Origin: Ruegeria sp. HKCCD7303
Lineage (GTDB): Bacteria; Pseudomonadota; Alphaproteobacteria; Rhodobacterales; Rhodobacteraceae
Direction of reading: 5' to 3'
Assembly (NCBI RefSeq): GCF_013111185.1
Contig: NZ_WVRE01000002.1
Coordinates: forward strand, 806,001-870,000
Length of the DNA stretch: 64,000 nt
Under the pieces are notes generated by a model. That model was not told the origin of the DNA. It searched no databases and worked only from the letters and a program-made list of their open reading frames with translations. Made by a program: the position numbers and the translations under genes. Shown here piece by piece: positions 1 to 10,204 of this stretch (position 1 is the first letter of the stretch; the number at the start of each line of letters is the position of its first letter).

Positions 1-310
1 CTTCGGTCGCATGTTTGGCCGCAAGGCTTGCAGCCAACCCCTCCAGTTCCCGACGTACGATGTAAAGCTCGGCCATCTGGTTGTGATCCAGCGACGCCAC
101 GATCAGCGACCGGCCGTCCCGTTCCAACAGTGACTGTGTCTCGAGCCGTTGCAACGCTTCGCGGATCGGCGTGCGTGACACTCCGAACCGTTCGGCCAGC
201 TCGCTTTCCACCAGACGATCACCGGGTTTGTAGACACCCACGTCGATAGCTTCGAGTATCAGGCTATAGGCATCCTTGGTTGGGGATCGGGTCTGGCTCA
301 TGGGGTTCAT
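1..310 (-). CDS. GntR family regulator, FCD/FadR type (3' part cut off)
   Basis: Only the N-terminal 103 codons are in the window. They show a GntR winged helix: a 'DAYSLILEAIDVGVYKPGDRL' type first helix, then 'SELAERFGVSRTPIREALQRLE', the classic recognition helix, and the start of an effector domain (Ile-Val-Arg-Arg-Glu-Leu-Glu) typical of the FCD subfamily, which binds small carboxylic acids. Two in-frame ATGs are possible: 310 and 301. AGGAG lies three bases before the first and twelve before the second, so the start is uncertain. It is transcribed away from the nucleotidase gene to its right. The regulated target lies outside the window. Confidence 0.85.
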   Translation of the reverse strand, partial: MNPMSQTRSPTKDAYSLILEAIDVGVYKPGDRLVESELAERFGVSRTPIREALQRLETQSLLERDGRSLIVASLDHNQMAELYIVRRELEGLAASLAAKHATE

Positions 311-401
311 TATCTCCTCGTTCGGACATGTCTATCCGTCCAAAGGGGGAACGATCAAGTAGAGCATTGAAAACACCGCGCCCGCGCCCTACACCCTGCT
401 T

Positions 402-1046
402 ATGGTCAAACCGGCTTTTTCTCATGTCACACAGTGGGTGTTCGATCTGGACAACACCCTGTACCCGCCACACATGCGTCTGTTCGATCAGATCGAGGTG
501 CTGATGACGGATTATGTCATGCGGGCCATAGGTGTGGATCAAGCCGAGGCGGACCGTTTGCGGGCGCATTACTGGCGCGAATACGGCACCACGCTGGCCG
601 GTTTGATGGCCGAACATGATCTGGACCCCGACCCGTATCTGCACGCAGTCCATCAGGTGGACATGAGCCATATGGACCCAGATGAAGACCTGGCCGATCA
701 CATACGCGCCCTGCCTGGGCGGCGCATTGTCTACACCAATGGCAGCGCCCCTTACGCTGAACGCGTGCTGAATGCGCGCGGCCTTTCCGGGTTGTTCGAT
801 GCAATCTATGGCGTTGAGCATGCAGGCTATCGGCCCAAGCCCGAAAAAGCAGCCTTTGAGGCCATCTTTGCCCAGGATGGTATCCAAGCTGAAAAAGCCG
901 CCATGTTCGAGGATGATCCGCGCAATCTGGCGGCTCCGCACGAGATGGGAATGCGCACAGTGCACGTGGCGCCTGACCCGCATGACGCAGATCACATCCA
1001 CCATCACACGGACGATTTGACCGCGTTTCTGGCTCGCCTGCGATAG
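402..1046 (+). CDS. HAD hydrolase, pyrimidine 5'-nucleotidase type
   Basis: This 214-residue protein is a cytosolic HAD phosphatase. Motif I is FDLDNTLYPP (nucleophile Asp and acid/base Asp), motif II is the Thr of IVYTNGS, motif III the Lys of RPKPEKAAFE, and motif IV FEDDPRN. The DNTLYPP signature and the length are typical of the Sdt1/pyrimidine 5'-nucleotidase branch, which removes phosphate from UMP/CMP-like nucleotides. The ATG at 402 has no clear Shine-Dalgarno. It is divergent from the GntR regulator with about 90 bp between them. The exact substrate is inferred from the subfamily. Confidence 0.85.
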   Translation: MVKPAFSHVTQWVFDLDNTLYPPHMRLFDQIEVLMTDYVMRAIGVDQAEADRLRAHYWREYGTTLAGLMAEHDLDPDPYLHAVHQVDMSHMDPDEDLADHIRALPGRRIVYTNGSAPYAERVLNARGLSGLFDAIYGVEHAGYRPKPEKAAFEAIFAQDGIQAEKAAMFEDDPRNLAAPHEMGMRTVHVAPDPHDADHIHHHTDDLTAFLARLR

Positions 1047-1131
1047 GCTGTCACACTGCGACGATCCGCACATTCTGCACCTGCATCCTCGTCCCTATAT
1101 GCACGTCAGCGACGAACAGATGGAGACCTCA

Positions 1132-1380
1132 ATGACCGCGATCGAGATGACCGGCCGCCTGCCGATTTGGCAGCGCCTTTTCTTTGCAATCCCTGTATTC
1201 GGATGGCTGGCCCGCGATGCGGTCAATGGCAAGGCAGAAGATCTGTATTACACCGCCGGTGCGATTTTCAGCATGTGGGGCTGTTCCATCATGTTGTTCG
1301 GCCTGCCCGGTCTCTTCATTCCTGCCTTGATGATGGTGCCGGTGATGTTTTTGATTCTCGTCCTGATTTCTCGGGGCTGA
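1132..1380 (+). CDS. small two-helix inner-membrane protein, function unknown
   Basis: An 82-residue protein with two hydrophobic segments (about residues 35-55 and 57-80) after a short cationic N-terminus (LPIWQRLFF). I do not recognise a named domain. I chose the ATG at 1132 (MTAIEM) over the one at 1099 because GGAGACC sits just before it. It stands alone between the nucleotidase and the flavin hydroxylase in the same direction, 74 bp before the latter, so the two might be co-transcribed. Composition fits a real gene: the hydrophobic blocks are in frame and codon use matches its neighbours. Confidence 0.65.
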   Translation: MTAIEMTGRLPIWQRLFFAIPVFGWLARDAVNGKAEDLYYTAGAIFSMWGCSIMLFGLPGLFIPALMMVPVMFLILVLISRG

Positions 1381-1454
1381 GGCACGGGACAGGATGTCAC
1401 TTGGCGCTTGGGGTCGAACCGAACTAGGTTCTGCCCAAACCGATGAGAGGCGCC

Positions 1455-2651
1455 ATGACTGACAGCTGTGACATCCTGATTTCCGGCGGCGGCATCGCTG
1501 GCCTGACCGCAGCAGCGGTTTTCGGAACAGCAGGCTTTGACGTGATCTGCGTGGACCCGACCCCTCCGATCACTGAGCGGGATGTGGACGGATCGGACCT
1601 GCGCACCACTGCCTTTCTGCAGCCCGCGCACGGATTGCTCGAACAGTGCGGGCTTTGGGCGCGTCTGGACGCTCATGCAGCGCCTTTGCAAATCATGCGT
1701 ATCGTAGACGCAGGCGGTGACGTGCCCGAACCGCGCGTTGTGCGCGATTTCAATGCCGCCGACATTTCTGATCAACCCTTTGGTTGGAACTTGCCCAACT
1801 GGCTGCTGCGCCGGGAAATGGTGGCGCGACTGGCAGAACTTCCCAATGTCGATTTCCGCCCCGGCACAGGTACGACCAGCCTATTCACCCGCACCGCCGA
1901 AGCCCGCGTTGGGCTGAGCGATGGCAGCCGCGTTCGGTGTAACCTGGTGCTGGCCGCCGATGGCCGCAATTCGCCCATGCGCGATGCCGCCGGGATATCG
2001 GTTCACACAACACGGTATGGCCAGAAAGCGCTGGCTTTTGCCGTCACCCACCCCATTCCGCATGAAAACGTTTCAACCGAGATTCACAGATCGGGCGGGC
2101 CGTTCACGCTAGTCCCCTTACCCGATTGGCAAGGGCAGCCGTCCTCAGCCATTGTCTGGATGGAGCGTGGTCCGAAGGCAATCGACCTTCTGAACCTCGA
2201 GCCTGAAGCATTTGAGGCCGCAATGACCGAACGATCCTGCGGGTTGTTTGGCCCCTTGAAGTTGGCGTCGCGCCGGACGATCTGGCCTATTATCAGCCAG
2301 TCTGCTGAGCGGCTGGCTGGCGAACGCATTGCCCTTATGGCCGAAGCGGCGCATGTGGTGCCGCCGATTGGCGCTCAGGGGTTGAACATGTCTTTGGGTG
2401 ATCTGCGCTGTCTGCTGGATTTGGCACAGGCCCGTCCCGAAGGATTGGGCGATGCTCAGATGCTGGATGCATACCACAAGGCCCGCCATACCGAGGTCGA
2501 AATGCGCGTCAGGGGCATCGACCTGTTGAACCGCGCCTCGATGATCGAGGCGCGTCCGTTGCGTGACGCACGGGCCATGGGGCTGAGCGCGCTCTATTCT
2601 CTGCCGCCCGTACGCAAGACACTGATGCAGATGGGCCTTGGCGTCCGCTAA
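1455..2651 (+). CDS. UbiH/UbiF/Coq6 family FAD monooxygenase
   Basis: 398 residues from the ATG at 1455, which follows GAGAGG at good spacing (the ATG at 1443 lacks this). The N-terminus has the Rossmann dinucleotide fold ISGGGIAGLTAAAVFGTAG. Mid-protein has LVLAADGRNSPMRDAAGI, the DG motif of flavin aromatic hydroxylases, and the C-terminal half has LMAEAAHVVPPIGAQGLNMSLGD, the second FAD motif (usually GDAAH, here AEAAH). These are the marks of ubiquinone-ring hydroxylases. Which ring position it hydroxylates cannot be told. It runs toward the aminotransferase gene and the stops are about 12 bp apart. Confidence 0.88.
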   Translation: MTDSCDILISGGGIAGLTAAAVFGTAGFDVICVDPTPPITERDVDGSDLRTTAFLQPAHGLLEQCGLWARLDAHAAPLQIMRIVDAGGDVPEPRVVRDFNAADISDQPFGWNLPNWLLRREMVARLAELPNVDFRPGTGTTSLFTRTAEARVGLSDGSRVRCNLVLAADGRNSPMRDAAGISVHTTRYGQKALAFAVTHPIPHENVSTEIHRSGGPFTLVPLPDWQGQPSSAIVWMERGPKAIDLLNLEPEAFEAAMTERSCGLFGPLKLASRRTIWPIISQSAERLAGERIALMAEAAHVVPPIGAQGLNMSLGDLRCLLDLAQARPEGLGDAQMLDAYHKARHTEVEMRVRGIDLLNRASMIEARPLRDARAMGLSALYSLPPVRKTLMQMGLGVR

Positions 2652-2663
2652 GGCCCGGTTCGT

Positions 2664-3791
2664 TTACAGAACCTGATCCAGCACCCGTTTCAAGCGCGCA
2701 ATGGTTGCGTCCACATCATAAAGCTTGTCGAGCCCGAACAGACCCAGGCGGAAGGTGCTGAACCCCTCGGGTTCATCACATTGCAGGGGCACGCCAGCAG
2801 CAATCTGCATCCCCAGCGCTGCAAATTTCTTGCCGCTCTGAATGTCGGGGTCCGAAGTGTAGCTGACCACAACGCCGGGCGCGCCAAAACCGTCAGCAGC
2901 TACTGAAACGATGCCCTTGTCCTTCAGCATTGCCCGCACACCATCTCCCAACGCCCATTGCGCCGCGCGCAACTTTTCGAACCCATAGTCTTTGGTCTCA
3001 GCCATGGTATCGCGGAAAGCCAACAATGCGTCCGTGGGCATGGTTGCATGATAGGCATGACCACCGTTTTCATACGCCTGCATAATCTGACGCCACTTTT
3101 TCAGATCAACCGCAAAGCTGTCGGAGTTGGTCTCTTGCAACCGGGCTTCGCCCCGCTCGGACAACATGACAAGGCCAGCACAAGGCGATGCGCTCCACCC
3201 TTTTTGCGGGGCAGAAATCAGAACATCGACACCGGTCTCCTTCATATCTACCCAGGCGCAACCGGATGCGATGCAATCCAGTACCATCAATGCTCCGACC
3301 TCATGCGCCGCATTCGCCAGCGCGGCCACGTAATCATCCGGCAAAATGACTCCTGCCGATGTTTCGACATGCGGGGCAAAGACAACACCCGGCTTTTGTG
3401 ACCGAATGGCTTCGACAACTTCGTCAATGGGTGCGGGCGCAAACGGCGACGGGCTGGAATTGCCTGTCTGACGCGCCTTCATAACCGTGGCACTCTGCGT
3501 CAGGGCCGCGCTTTCAATGATTTGACTCCATCGGTACGAGAACCACCCGTTCCGAACCACCAAAACATCCGTCCCCCGCGCAAACTGACGGGCGACGGCT
3601 TCCATGGCATAAGTACCGCCGCCGGGAATGACCGCAACGCCGTCTGCGTTGTATACCCCCTTCAACATGTCCAAGATGTCCCGCATGACCTGCTGGAACT
3701 TCTGGGACATATGGTTCAGCGAACGATCGGTGAATACCACCGAAAACTCTTGAAGTCCGTTCGGGTCAACGGTGTCCAACAACGCAGGCAT
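2664..3791 (-). CDS. class V PLP aminotransferase, alanine/serine-glyoxylate type
   Basis: 375 residues with the AGT-like fold: an N-terminal region with VIPGGGTYAMEAVARQF (cofactor phosphate binding), VLDCIASGCAWVDM (the Asp that pairs with the pyridine N) and SAPQKGWSASPCAGL, whose Lys should form the Schiff base. This family moves amino groups from Ala, Ser or aminophosphonates to glyoxylate or pyruvate; the substrate is not evident. GGAAAGGATC lies before the ATG. It is divergent from a HutC-like GntR regulator over a 232-bp AT-rich gap holding a palindromic operator candidate, so that regulator probably controls it. Confidence in family is high, in substrate low. Confidence 0.85.
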   Translation of the reverse strand: MPALLDTVDPNGLQEFSVVFTDRSLNHMSQKFQQVMRDILDMLKGVYNADGVAVIPGGGTYAMEAVARQFARGTDVLVVRNGWFSYRWSQIIESAALTQSATVMKARQTGNSSPSPFAPAPIDEVVEAIRSQKPGVVFAPHVETSAGVILPDDYVAALANAAHEVGALMVLDCIASGCAWVDMKETGVDVLISAPQKGWSASPCAGLVMLSERGEARLQETNSDSFAVDLKKWRQIMQAYENGGHAYHATMPTDALLAFRDTMAETKDYGFEKLRAAQWALGDGVRAMLKDKGIVSVAADGFGAPGVVVSYTSDPDIQSGKKFAALGMQIAAGVPLQCDEPEGFSTFRLGLFGLDKLYDVDATIARLKRVLDQVL

Positions 3792-3887
3792 TCTTGATCC
3801 TTTCCAAAACTCTTCCGAGAACCTGATCGTTTTGCCTTTGCCCGTAAAGTACTTTCACGACAAAAAGTGACGTTACGGCATGTCACA

Positions 3888-3905
3888 CAGATTTGTACAA
3901 ATCTG
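3888..3905. promoter_or_regulatory. 18-bp perfect palindrome, likely GntR/HutC operator
   Basis: CAGATTTGTACAAATCTG is its own reverse complement. It lies in the gap between the divergent aminotransferase and the HutC-like regulator, 97 bp before the aminotransferase start. The TTGTACAA core resembles the TGTA/TACA half sites used by HutC-type GntR proteins. A partial extra copy (CAAATCT) follows at about 3909-3915. Binding is inferred from position and symmetry. Confidence 0.6.
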
Positions 3906-4023
3906 CGCCAAATCTCGCCAACACCACCACATTTGACGCCAACTAGTGTCACCTTCCCCTTTACACTTCTAATTGCTTCTGAACAGATGCACACACTTTA
4001 TACTTGAAGGGATAATTCTACCC

Positions 4024-4725
4024 GTGACTATACAAAAGCGGATCAGCTTCCAGTCCGTTCGAGACGAAGTTAAACGACGTATTGAAAGCCGTGTCTGGCC
4101 ACAAGGGTCTCTTTTGCCAACGGAAACACAGTTGGCAGACGAATTTAATTGCGCGCGTGCCACAGTGAACCGCGCCCTGAGGGAATTGGCCGATCAGGGG
4201 TTCGTCGAACGCAAGCGTAAAAGCGGAACGCGGGTCAAGAAAGAACCCAGCAAACACGCCAAGCTTGAATTCTCACTCGCACGACAGACGATCGAAAGCC
4301 AGAACGCAACCTATCGGTATGCTCTGGTCGAGCGGAACGTGGTGGAAAGCCCTCGCTGGCTGTCTTCACAAATAGATATTTCTCGTGACAAGCGCGTGTT
4401 GCATGTCACCTGTATGCACTACGCGGACAACCGACCGTTTCAATTGGAAGAACGCTGGATCAATATCGATGCAGTTCCAGAAGTGGAAGATGCCGACCTG
4501 TGCGCACAGGGCCCACATGAATGGTTACTGAATGCCGCGCCGTTCACCGAAGCTGAAGTTGCATTCTGCGCCATTTCTGCCGATGCAAAACTGGCAGAGT
4601 TCATGGGGACGACGACCGGCACATCGATGATTCAGATGGAGCGCACCACCTGGAAAGAGGACAAGCCGCTGACCTTTGCCCGGATGACACATCATCCCGG
4701 CTACTGTATCCGCACCAAATACTGA
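4024..4725 (+). CDS. GntR family regulator with UTRA domain, HutC-like
   Basis: About 233 residues. The N-terminal winged helix reads LPTETQLADEFNCARATVNRALRELADQGFVERKRKSGTRV (residues about 31-71). The C-terminal UTRA effector domain has FQLEERWINIDAVPE and a final MERTTWKEDKPLTFARMTHHPG, very like histidine-utilisation repressors, which sense urocanate. No hut gene is nearby, so the ligand may be different. The best start is GTG 4024 (VTIQKR), where homology begins; an in-frame ATG at 3973 would add 17 unlikely residues. It is divergent from the class V aminotransferase, the probable target. Confidence 0.85.
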   Translation: MTIQKRISFQSVRDEVKRRIESRVWPQGSLLPTETQLADEFNCARATVNRALRELADQGFVERKRKSGTRVKKEPSKHAKLEFSLARQTIESQNATYRYALVERNVVESPRWLSSQIDISRDKRVLHVTCMHYADNRPFQLEERWINIDAVPEVEDADLCAQGPHEWLLNAAPFTEAEVAFCAISADAKLAEFMGTTTGTSMIQMERTTWKEDKPLTFARMTHHPGYCIRTKY

Positions 4726-4731
4726 GGCGTT

Positions 4732-5190
4732 TCAGCCAAGGGGCCCAGGCAAGCGTTCTTCGCTGAGCAAAACGTTTGCTTCAACATCCCCTGCACCGGG
4801 CAACGTCATGATTCGACGTCGTAATACGCGCTCAAAGTCAGACAGGTCCCGCGCAACTACGCGCAGGCGATAGTCATATAGGCCCAACACGTGCTCGACT
4901 GTCTGGACCTCGGGGATGGCACTCACGGCGCGCTCAAAGTCCTCAAGATTGATCTGCCCTTTGCGGCCAAGTTTGATACCCAGAAACACCGTCACCCCGA
5001 AACCCAACGCCTCGGCGTTCAGACGCAAGCGCCGCCCCTTGATAACTCCTGCTTCCTCCAGTCGCCGGATTCGGCGCCAGGTGGCCGGTTGCGACAATCC
5101 AAACCTGCGACCCAAGGCACCGGCACTCTGTGTCGCGTCCTGTTGCAGGACACGCAGCAGGCGTCGATCAATTTCATCCAACTCGATCAT
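4732..5190 (-). CDS. Lrp/AsnC family regulator (downstream of the pair)
   Basis: 152 residues. Residues about 1-60 form the Lrp helix-turn-helix (LDEIDRRLLRVLQQDATQSAGALGRRFGLSQPATWRRIRRLEEAGVI), followed by the RAM effector domain (FLGIKLG...VQTVEHVLGLYDYRLRVVARDLSDFERVL). Proteins of this family sense amino acids and bind as octamers or dimers. Its ATG overlaps the stop of the upstream Lrp gene (ATGA), so the two are translated together. Lrp paralogues in tandem can form heteromers; here that is only a possibility. The pair points away from ilvC. Confidence 0.88.
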   Translation of the reverse strand: MIELDEIDRRLLRVLQQDATQSAGALGRRFGLSQPATWRRIRRLEEAGVIKGRRLRLNAEALGFGVTVFLGIKLGRKGQINLEDFERAVSAIPEVQTVEHVLGLYDYRLRVVARDLSDFERVLRRRIMTLPGAGDVEANVLLSEERLPGPLG

Positions 5191-5642
5191 ACAGGTAACA
5201 CCTCATCGCTTTTGACCCGCGCGATGTGCATCAGCGTCTCGATATCGGCGATATGGGGCAAGGTCAGGATACGGTTGCGATACAATAGTTGGTAATGGTT
5301 CATATCCTTCGCAATGACCGACAGTCGCACGTCCACCCGACCCAGAAAGGTCTGGATCTCGACCACCTCCGGTACATTTCGCGCCGCTTCGGTGAAATCG
5401 TCAAAGGCACGCGCCTGTGTCTTATCCAGAGTAACGCGAAGCGAAACTTCGACCGCATAGCCCATGGCAGCCCAGTCAATCACGACCTCTTGTCCTTGTA
5501 TGATCCCGGCAGCCTGCATCTTTTCAATCCGCCGCCAACAGACCCCAGCGCTGATCCGGCACAGATCGGCCAATTCCGCAGTGGTCAGGCTTGGGGTAGC
5601 CTGAAAATGACGCAAGATGCGACGATCAATGTCATCAAGCAT
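5187..5642 (-). CDS. Lrp/AsnC family regulator (upstream of the pair)
   Basis: 151 residues with the same architecture: HTH (LDDIDRRILRHFQATPSLTTAELADLCRISAGVCWRRIEKM) and RAM domain (VSLRVTLDKTQARAFDDFTEAARNVPEVVEIQTFLGRVDVRL). The central recognition segment differs clearly from its partner's, so the two probably have different DNA or ligand preferences. It is divergent from ilvC over 131 bp of AT-rich DNA that contains a 17-bp palindrome like an Lrp site. Likely role: control of itself, the partner gene and possibly branched-chain amino acid synthesis. The link to ilvC is by position only. Confidence 0.88.
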   Translation of the reverse strand: MLDDIDRRILRHFQATPSLTTAELADLCRISAGVCWRRIEKMQAAGIIQGQEVVIDWAAMGYAVEVSLRVTLDKTQARAFDDFTEAARNVPEVVEIQTFLGRVDVRLSVIAKDMNHYQLLYRNRILTLPHIADIETLMHIARVKSDEVLPV

Positions 5643-5665
5643 GATTTTTTCACATTTTGTAGTTC

Positions 5666-5682
5666 TGAAGAATTATTCTTCA
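5666..5682. promoter_or_regulatory. 17-bp palindrome, candidate Lrp-type operator
   Basis: TGAAGAATTATTCTTCA has perfect 8-bp arms around one central T. It has the size and AT-rich centre of Lrp/AsnC sites. It lies 24 bp before the upstream lrp gene and about 90 bp before ilvC, and is flanked by two direct copies of TTTTTCACA (about 5646-5654 and 5685-5693). It could repress the lrp pair and touch the ilvC promoter. Confidence 0.5.
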
Positions 5683-5755
5683 CCTTTTTCACAAAAACTC
5701 AAGCTCAACACTATCGCCAATACGCGATCAGGCATGTAAAACCGCCGCAATCTAA

Positions 5756-6796
<1,041 letters not shown>

Positions 6797-6815
6797 GCCT
6801 GACCTCTGTCAGCAC

Positions 6816-6843
6816 AAGGGCGGCCCCGGTGGTCGCCCTTTTT
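6816..6843 (+). terminator. intrinsic terminator of ilvC
   Basis: AAGGGCGGCC and GGTCGCCCTT form a near-perfect stem (one G-T pair) with a CCGGT-type loop, followed by TTTTT at 6839-6843. It starts 20 bp after the ilvC stop. Confidence 0.85.
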
Positions 6844-6929
6844 CGTTTGCACAAAAAAGCGGCGCAGCACATAAACACCCGGTCAGATTAACCTTTTTTC
6901 AGTTTCACGCAGCCCCGACAGGAAAACCG

Positions 6930-7832
6930 ATGGTGCAACAGCCAACAAAACAGGATTGGAGCGGTGTCTTCACGCTGGGCCTGATCTGGGGCGCGACCTT
7001 CATGGTCGTGGCCATGGCGCTTGAAGGCTACGGCCCGATCACGGTCGCGACCTCTCGGACAACTCTGGGCGCTGTGACCCTGCTGCTTTTGATGTGGGTG
7101 ACCGGTCGCAAACTGCCGGTTCTGACACCCGCTCTTAGCACTTCGATTGTGCTTATCGGTGTCCTGTCCACGGCCGTGCCTTTCATGCTGCTGAGTTGGG
7201 GGCAGCAGTTTGTACCATCCGCCTTTGCAGGGCTGTCTATGGCAGCTGTTCCGCTGATGGTGCTGCCGCTGGCCCACTTCTTCTCGGATGAACCCCTGAA
7301 TCTGCGCCGTTTTCTGGGGGTGTGCCTTGGGTTTTCAGGCGCATTGGTGCTGATCGGCCCCGGCCTTGCACAATTGGGCCAAGGGGCAGAGCCCCTCGCG
7401 CAGCTGGCCTGCATCACGGCAGCCCTGTGTTACGCAAGCTCATCTGTGCTGACCCGACGCTGTCCACCTGTCGACCCTTTGGTTTTGGCTGCCCTGACGC
7501 TGGTTGTAGGAGCTATGCTTCTTCTGCCCATAATGCTGGTCACCGAAGGTCTGCCAACGTGGCAAGGGCCACGCCCGACGATCGCTTTGATTGTGTTGGG
7601 ATTGGTCCCAACCGCTTTTGCCACCCTCTTGCGCGTGTCGATCACCCGCAGCGCCGGATCGGTCTTCCTAACATTGGTGAACTATCAAGTGCCGATCTGG
7701 TCGATGGTGTTCGGCGCATGGATCCTGTCCGAGGCCCTGCCCCTGCGCTTTTACATTGCCTTGGGTCTGATCCTGACCGGCATGGCGATCAGCCAATGGT
7801 TCAGCCTGCGCAAGGTTTTGCTCGGACGTTAA
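6930..7832 (+). CDS. EamA/DMT family transporter
   Basis: 300 residues with about ten hydrophobic helices in two EamA repeats (the first from [24 protein letters not shown], the second from [19 protein letters not shown]). Such proteins are inner-membrane exporters or importers of metabolites and amino acids; the substrate is unknown. The stop overlaps the stop of glmM on the other strand (TTAA at 7829-7832 serves both). First of three EamA proteins in the window; they are not close copies of each other. Confidence 0.85.
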   Translation: MVQQPTKQDWSGVFTLGLIWGATFMVVAMALEGYGPITVATSRTTLGAVTLLLLMWVTGRKLPVLTPALSTSIVLIGVLSTAVPFMLLSWGQQFVPSAFAGLSMAAVPLMVLPLAHFFSDEPLNLRRFLGVCLGFSGALVLIGPGLAQLGQGAEPLAQLACITAALCYASSSVLTRRCPPVDPLVLAALTLVVGAMLLLPIMLVTEGLPTWQGPRPTIALIVLGLVPTAFATLLRVSITRSAGSVFLTLVNYQVPIWSMVFGAWILSEALPLRFYIALGLILTGMAISQWFSLRKVLLGR

Positions 7833-9172
7833 CCCGTAGCAGCTTCGACCTCGGCCACGATGCTATCGACAACTTGTGTCAGCAGCCTGTCGTCTTCGCA
7901 CTCGGCCATGACCCGGATCAGAGGCTCGGTCCCGGATTTGCGGATCAGCAACCGGCCCTGCCCGTTCAAACGCGCTTCGGCATCGGCAATAGCAGCCTGG
8001 ACGCTCTGAACCTCCAGCGGGGTTTGACCGCTTGCATAGCGCACGTTTTTCAGCAACTGCGGCACCGTTTCGAACTGTTTCGACAGATCCGACGCCTTAC
8101 GCCCCGATAGAACCATTTCCGCCAGAAAATGCAGACCGGCCATAAGTCCGTCACCGGTGGTGGCATAATCGCTCATCACGATATGGCCGGATTGTTCACC
8201 GCCAAGGTTGAACCCGCCTTCCCGCATCCGCTCAACCACATAGCGGTCGCCAACGGCCGTGCGCTCCAGACGCAGCCCCTGCCCTGTCAAGTGGCGTTCG
8301 AGGCCCAGATTGGACATCACCGTCGCCACCAGGGCATCGCCCTTCAGCTGGTCCGATTTCTTCCATGCCGTCGCCAGCAATGCCATTAGCTGATCGCCAT
8401 CGGCCACTTGACCAGTTTCATCAACCACAACAACCCGGTCTGCATCGCCATCCAGACAGATGCCGACATCTGCCCCATGGGCCACAACCGTTTCTGCGGC
8501 CAGTTGCGGCTTTGTCGATCCGCAATTGAGGTTGATGTTCTTGCCGTTGGGCGCAACACCAACTGGAATGACATCAGCACCGAGCTCCCACAGGACCTCG
8601 GGCGCAGTGCGGTGGGCCGCACCGTTTGCGCAATCGATGACCACTTTCAGACCATCCAAACTCACGTCACGGGGCAAGGACGATTTCACACGCTCGCCAT
8701 AACGAAACCGCGCATCATCGACACGACGCGCCCGGCCGATATTCTGCGCCTGCGCGGGCCGGACGCCTTCGTCGATCAGTTTTTCGATCTCGATCTCTGC
8801 CTGATCGGACAGCTTATAGCCGTCGGGTCCAAAAAACTTGATGCCATTGTCTTCAGCCGGGTTGTGACTGGCCGAGATCATAACCCCAAGATCAGCGCGC
8901 ATGGACCGCGTCATGAGCCCAACAGCAGGCGTTGGTACGGGCCCCAGAAGCAGCACGTTCATACCCGTCGAGGTCAGACCCGCCGTCAGCGCGTTTTCCA
9001 GCATGTAACCGGACAGACGTGTATCTTTACCGATGACAACCCGGTGCACACCTGTCGCGTCGCGGCGAAAGTAACGCCCAACCGCAGCCCCGATGCGCAA
9101 GGCCATTTCCGCCGTCATCGGATGCGTGTTGGCGGTGCCCCGCACCCCGTCAGTTCCGAACAGCTTGCGCAT
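7829..9172 (-). CDS. glmM: phosphoglucosamine mutase
   Basis: 447 residues. It interconverts glucosamine-6-phosphate and glucosamine-1-phosphate on the way to UDP-GlcNAc for peptidoglycan and LPS. It begins [15 protein letters not shown], has the phosphoserine loop [18 protein letters not shown], the metal loop CLDGDADRV, the sugar-binding GGEQSGHI and the phosphate-binding [13 protein letters not shown] take ATG 9172 as the start because GGAG sits eight bases before it; the GTG three codons upstream overlaps that site. It follows folP with a 33-bp gap and probably belongs to the folB-folP-glmM transcript. Confidence 0.96.
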   Translation of the reverse strand: MRKLFGTDGVRGTANTHPMTAEMALRIGAAVGRYFRRDATGVHRVVIGKDTRLSGYMLENALTAGLTSTGMNVLLLGPVPTPAVGLMTRSMRADLGVMISASHNPAEDNGIKFFGPDGYKLSDQAEIEIEKLIDEGVRPAQAQNIGRARRVDDARFRYGERVKSSLPRDVSLDGLKVVIDCANGAAHRTAPEVLWELGADVIPVGVAPNGKNINLNCGSTKPQLAAETVVAHGADVGICLDGDADRVVVVDETGQVADGDQLMALLATAWKKSDQLKGDALVATVMSNLGLERHLTGQGLRLERTAVGDRYVVERMREGGFNLGGEQSGHIVMSDYATTGDGLMAGLHFLAEMVLSGRKASDLSKQFETVPQLLKNVRYASGQTPLEVQSVQAAIADAEARLNGQGRLLIRKSGTEPLIRVMAECEDDRLLTQVVDSIVAEVEAATG

Positions 9173-9205
9173 ACGTGTCACTCCGTGATTTGTCGTGAGA
9201 CCGGA

Positions 9206-10204
9206 TTACCGGACAGCAGCCCACAGGCGCAAGGCCTGAGAGGTCTCGGCCACGTCGTGCACGCGAATGATTTGCACGCCCTGAGACAATCCTGCCAAAG
9301 CCACCGCAATTGATCCCGGTGTACGCGCTGTCTTGCGCGGCTCCTGCCCGATCGAACCAATGAAACCTTTGCGTGACACGCCCAGCAGGATCGGGCAGCC
9401 CAAACCGTGAAACAGGCTGAGATTGCGCAGCAAGGTCAGATTGTGGTCTTCGGTCTTGCCGAAGCCAATCCCTGGATCAACAATGATCAGATCGCGGCTG
9501 AGGCCAAGGCCCTCCAGCACAGCAATCTGGTTCTCCAGAAAGTCATACACATCCAGCAATACATTGTCGTAGTGCGGATTGTCCTGCATCGTGGCCGGGT
9601 CGCCCTGCATATGCATGACACAAACAGGTGCGCCCTGCGCCGCACAAAACGGTGCCAGATCAGCGTCAAAGGTAAAGCCTGAGACATCGTTCACCAGCCC
9701 GGCCCCGGCATCGCAGGCAGCTTTGGCCACACTGGCCTTGCGCGTATCGATTGAGATCAGAGCGTCCGTTTCTGACCGTATCGCTTCGATCACAGGGCGG
9801 GTGCGGGCAATCTCTTGTTCGGCCGGAACAAAATCTGCACCTGGGCGCGTGGATTCCCCACCGATATCCAGAATGGTCGCCCCTTGCGTAACCATTCCAG
9901 CGGCGGCCATACGGGCGGCTTCCGCCGAGCTGTGGACGCCGCCATCCGAAAAACTGTCTGGCGTGGCATTCAGAATGCCCATGATATGCGGCACCTGCAT
10001 GTCCAGACCTGCAATGTCTGCCCGCGCCTGGGTCAAACGGTCCAGATGGTCTGAAGGAACCTCTGATACCGCAACAATCTCACGGTCCCCCCCGCGCCGC
10101 AGAGCTTCAACATGGGTAAACCAGAGCGATTGCCCTGCCAGCGGAACGGCACCTGCAGGGCGGGCCGGGCCATTTTGAACCAGTGGCCTGTAGTAGATGC
10201 TCAC
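9206..10204 (-). CDS. folP: dihydropteroate synthase
   Basis: 332 residues; joins p-aminobenzoate to dihydropterin pyrophosphate in folate synthesis. The TIM-barrel signatures are present: IMGILNATPDSFSDGG, DIGGESTRPGA, LISIDTRKASVA, LVNDVSGFTFD, IIVDPGIGFGKTEDHN and LLGVSRKGFIGSI. About 70 residues precede the first signature, which is longer than the usual N-terminus (E. coli FolP is about 280 residues). Its ATG overlaps the folB stop (ATGA at 10201-10204), so the two are translationally coupled. No folK is visible nearby. Confidence 0.95.
   Translation of the reverse strand: MSIYYRPLVQNGPARPAGAVPLAGQSLWFTHVEALRRGGDREIVAVSEVPSDHLDRLTQARADIAGLDMQVPHIMGILNATPDSFSDGGVHSSAEAARMAAAGMVTQGATILDIGGESTRPGADFVPAEQEIARTRPVIEAIRSETDALISIDTRKASVAKAACDAGAGLVNDVSGFTFDADLAPFCAAQGAPVCVMHMQGDPATMQDNPHYDNVLLDVYDFLENQIAVLEGLGLSRDLIIVDPGIGFGKTEDHNLTLLRNLSLFHGLGCPILLGVSRKGFIGSIGQEPRKTARTPGSIAVALAGLSQGVQIIRVHDVAETSQALRLWAAVR

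Noticed and set aside
8408-9313. 301-codon frame opposite glmM
   Set aside because: Antisense shadow; no motif.
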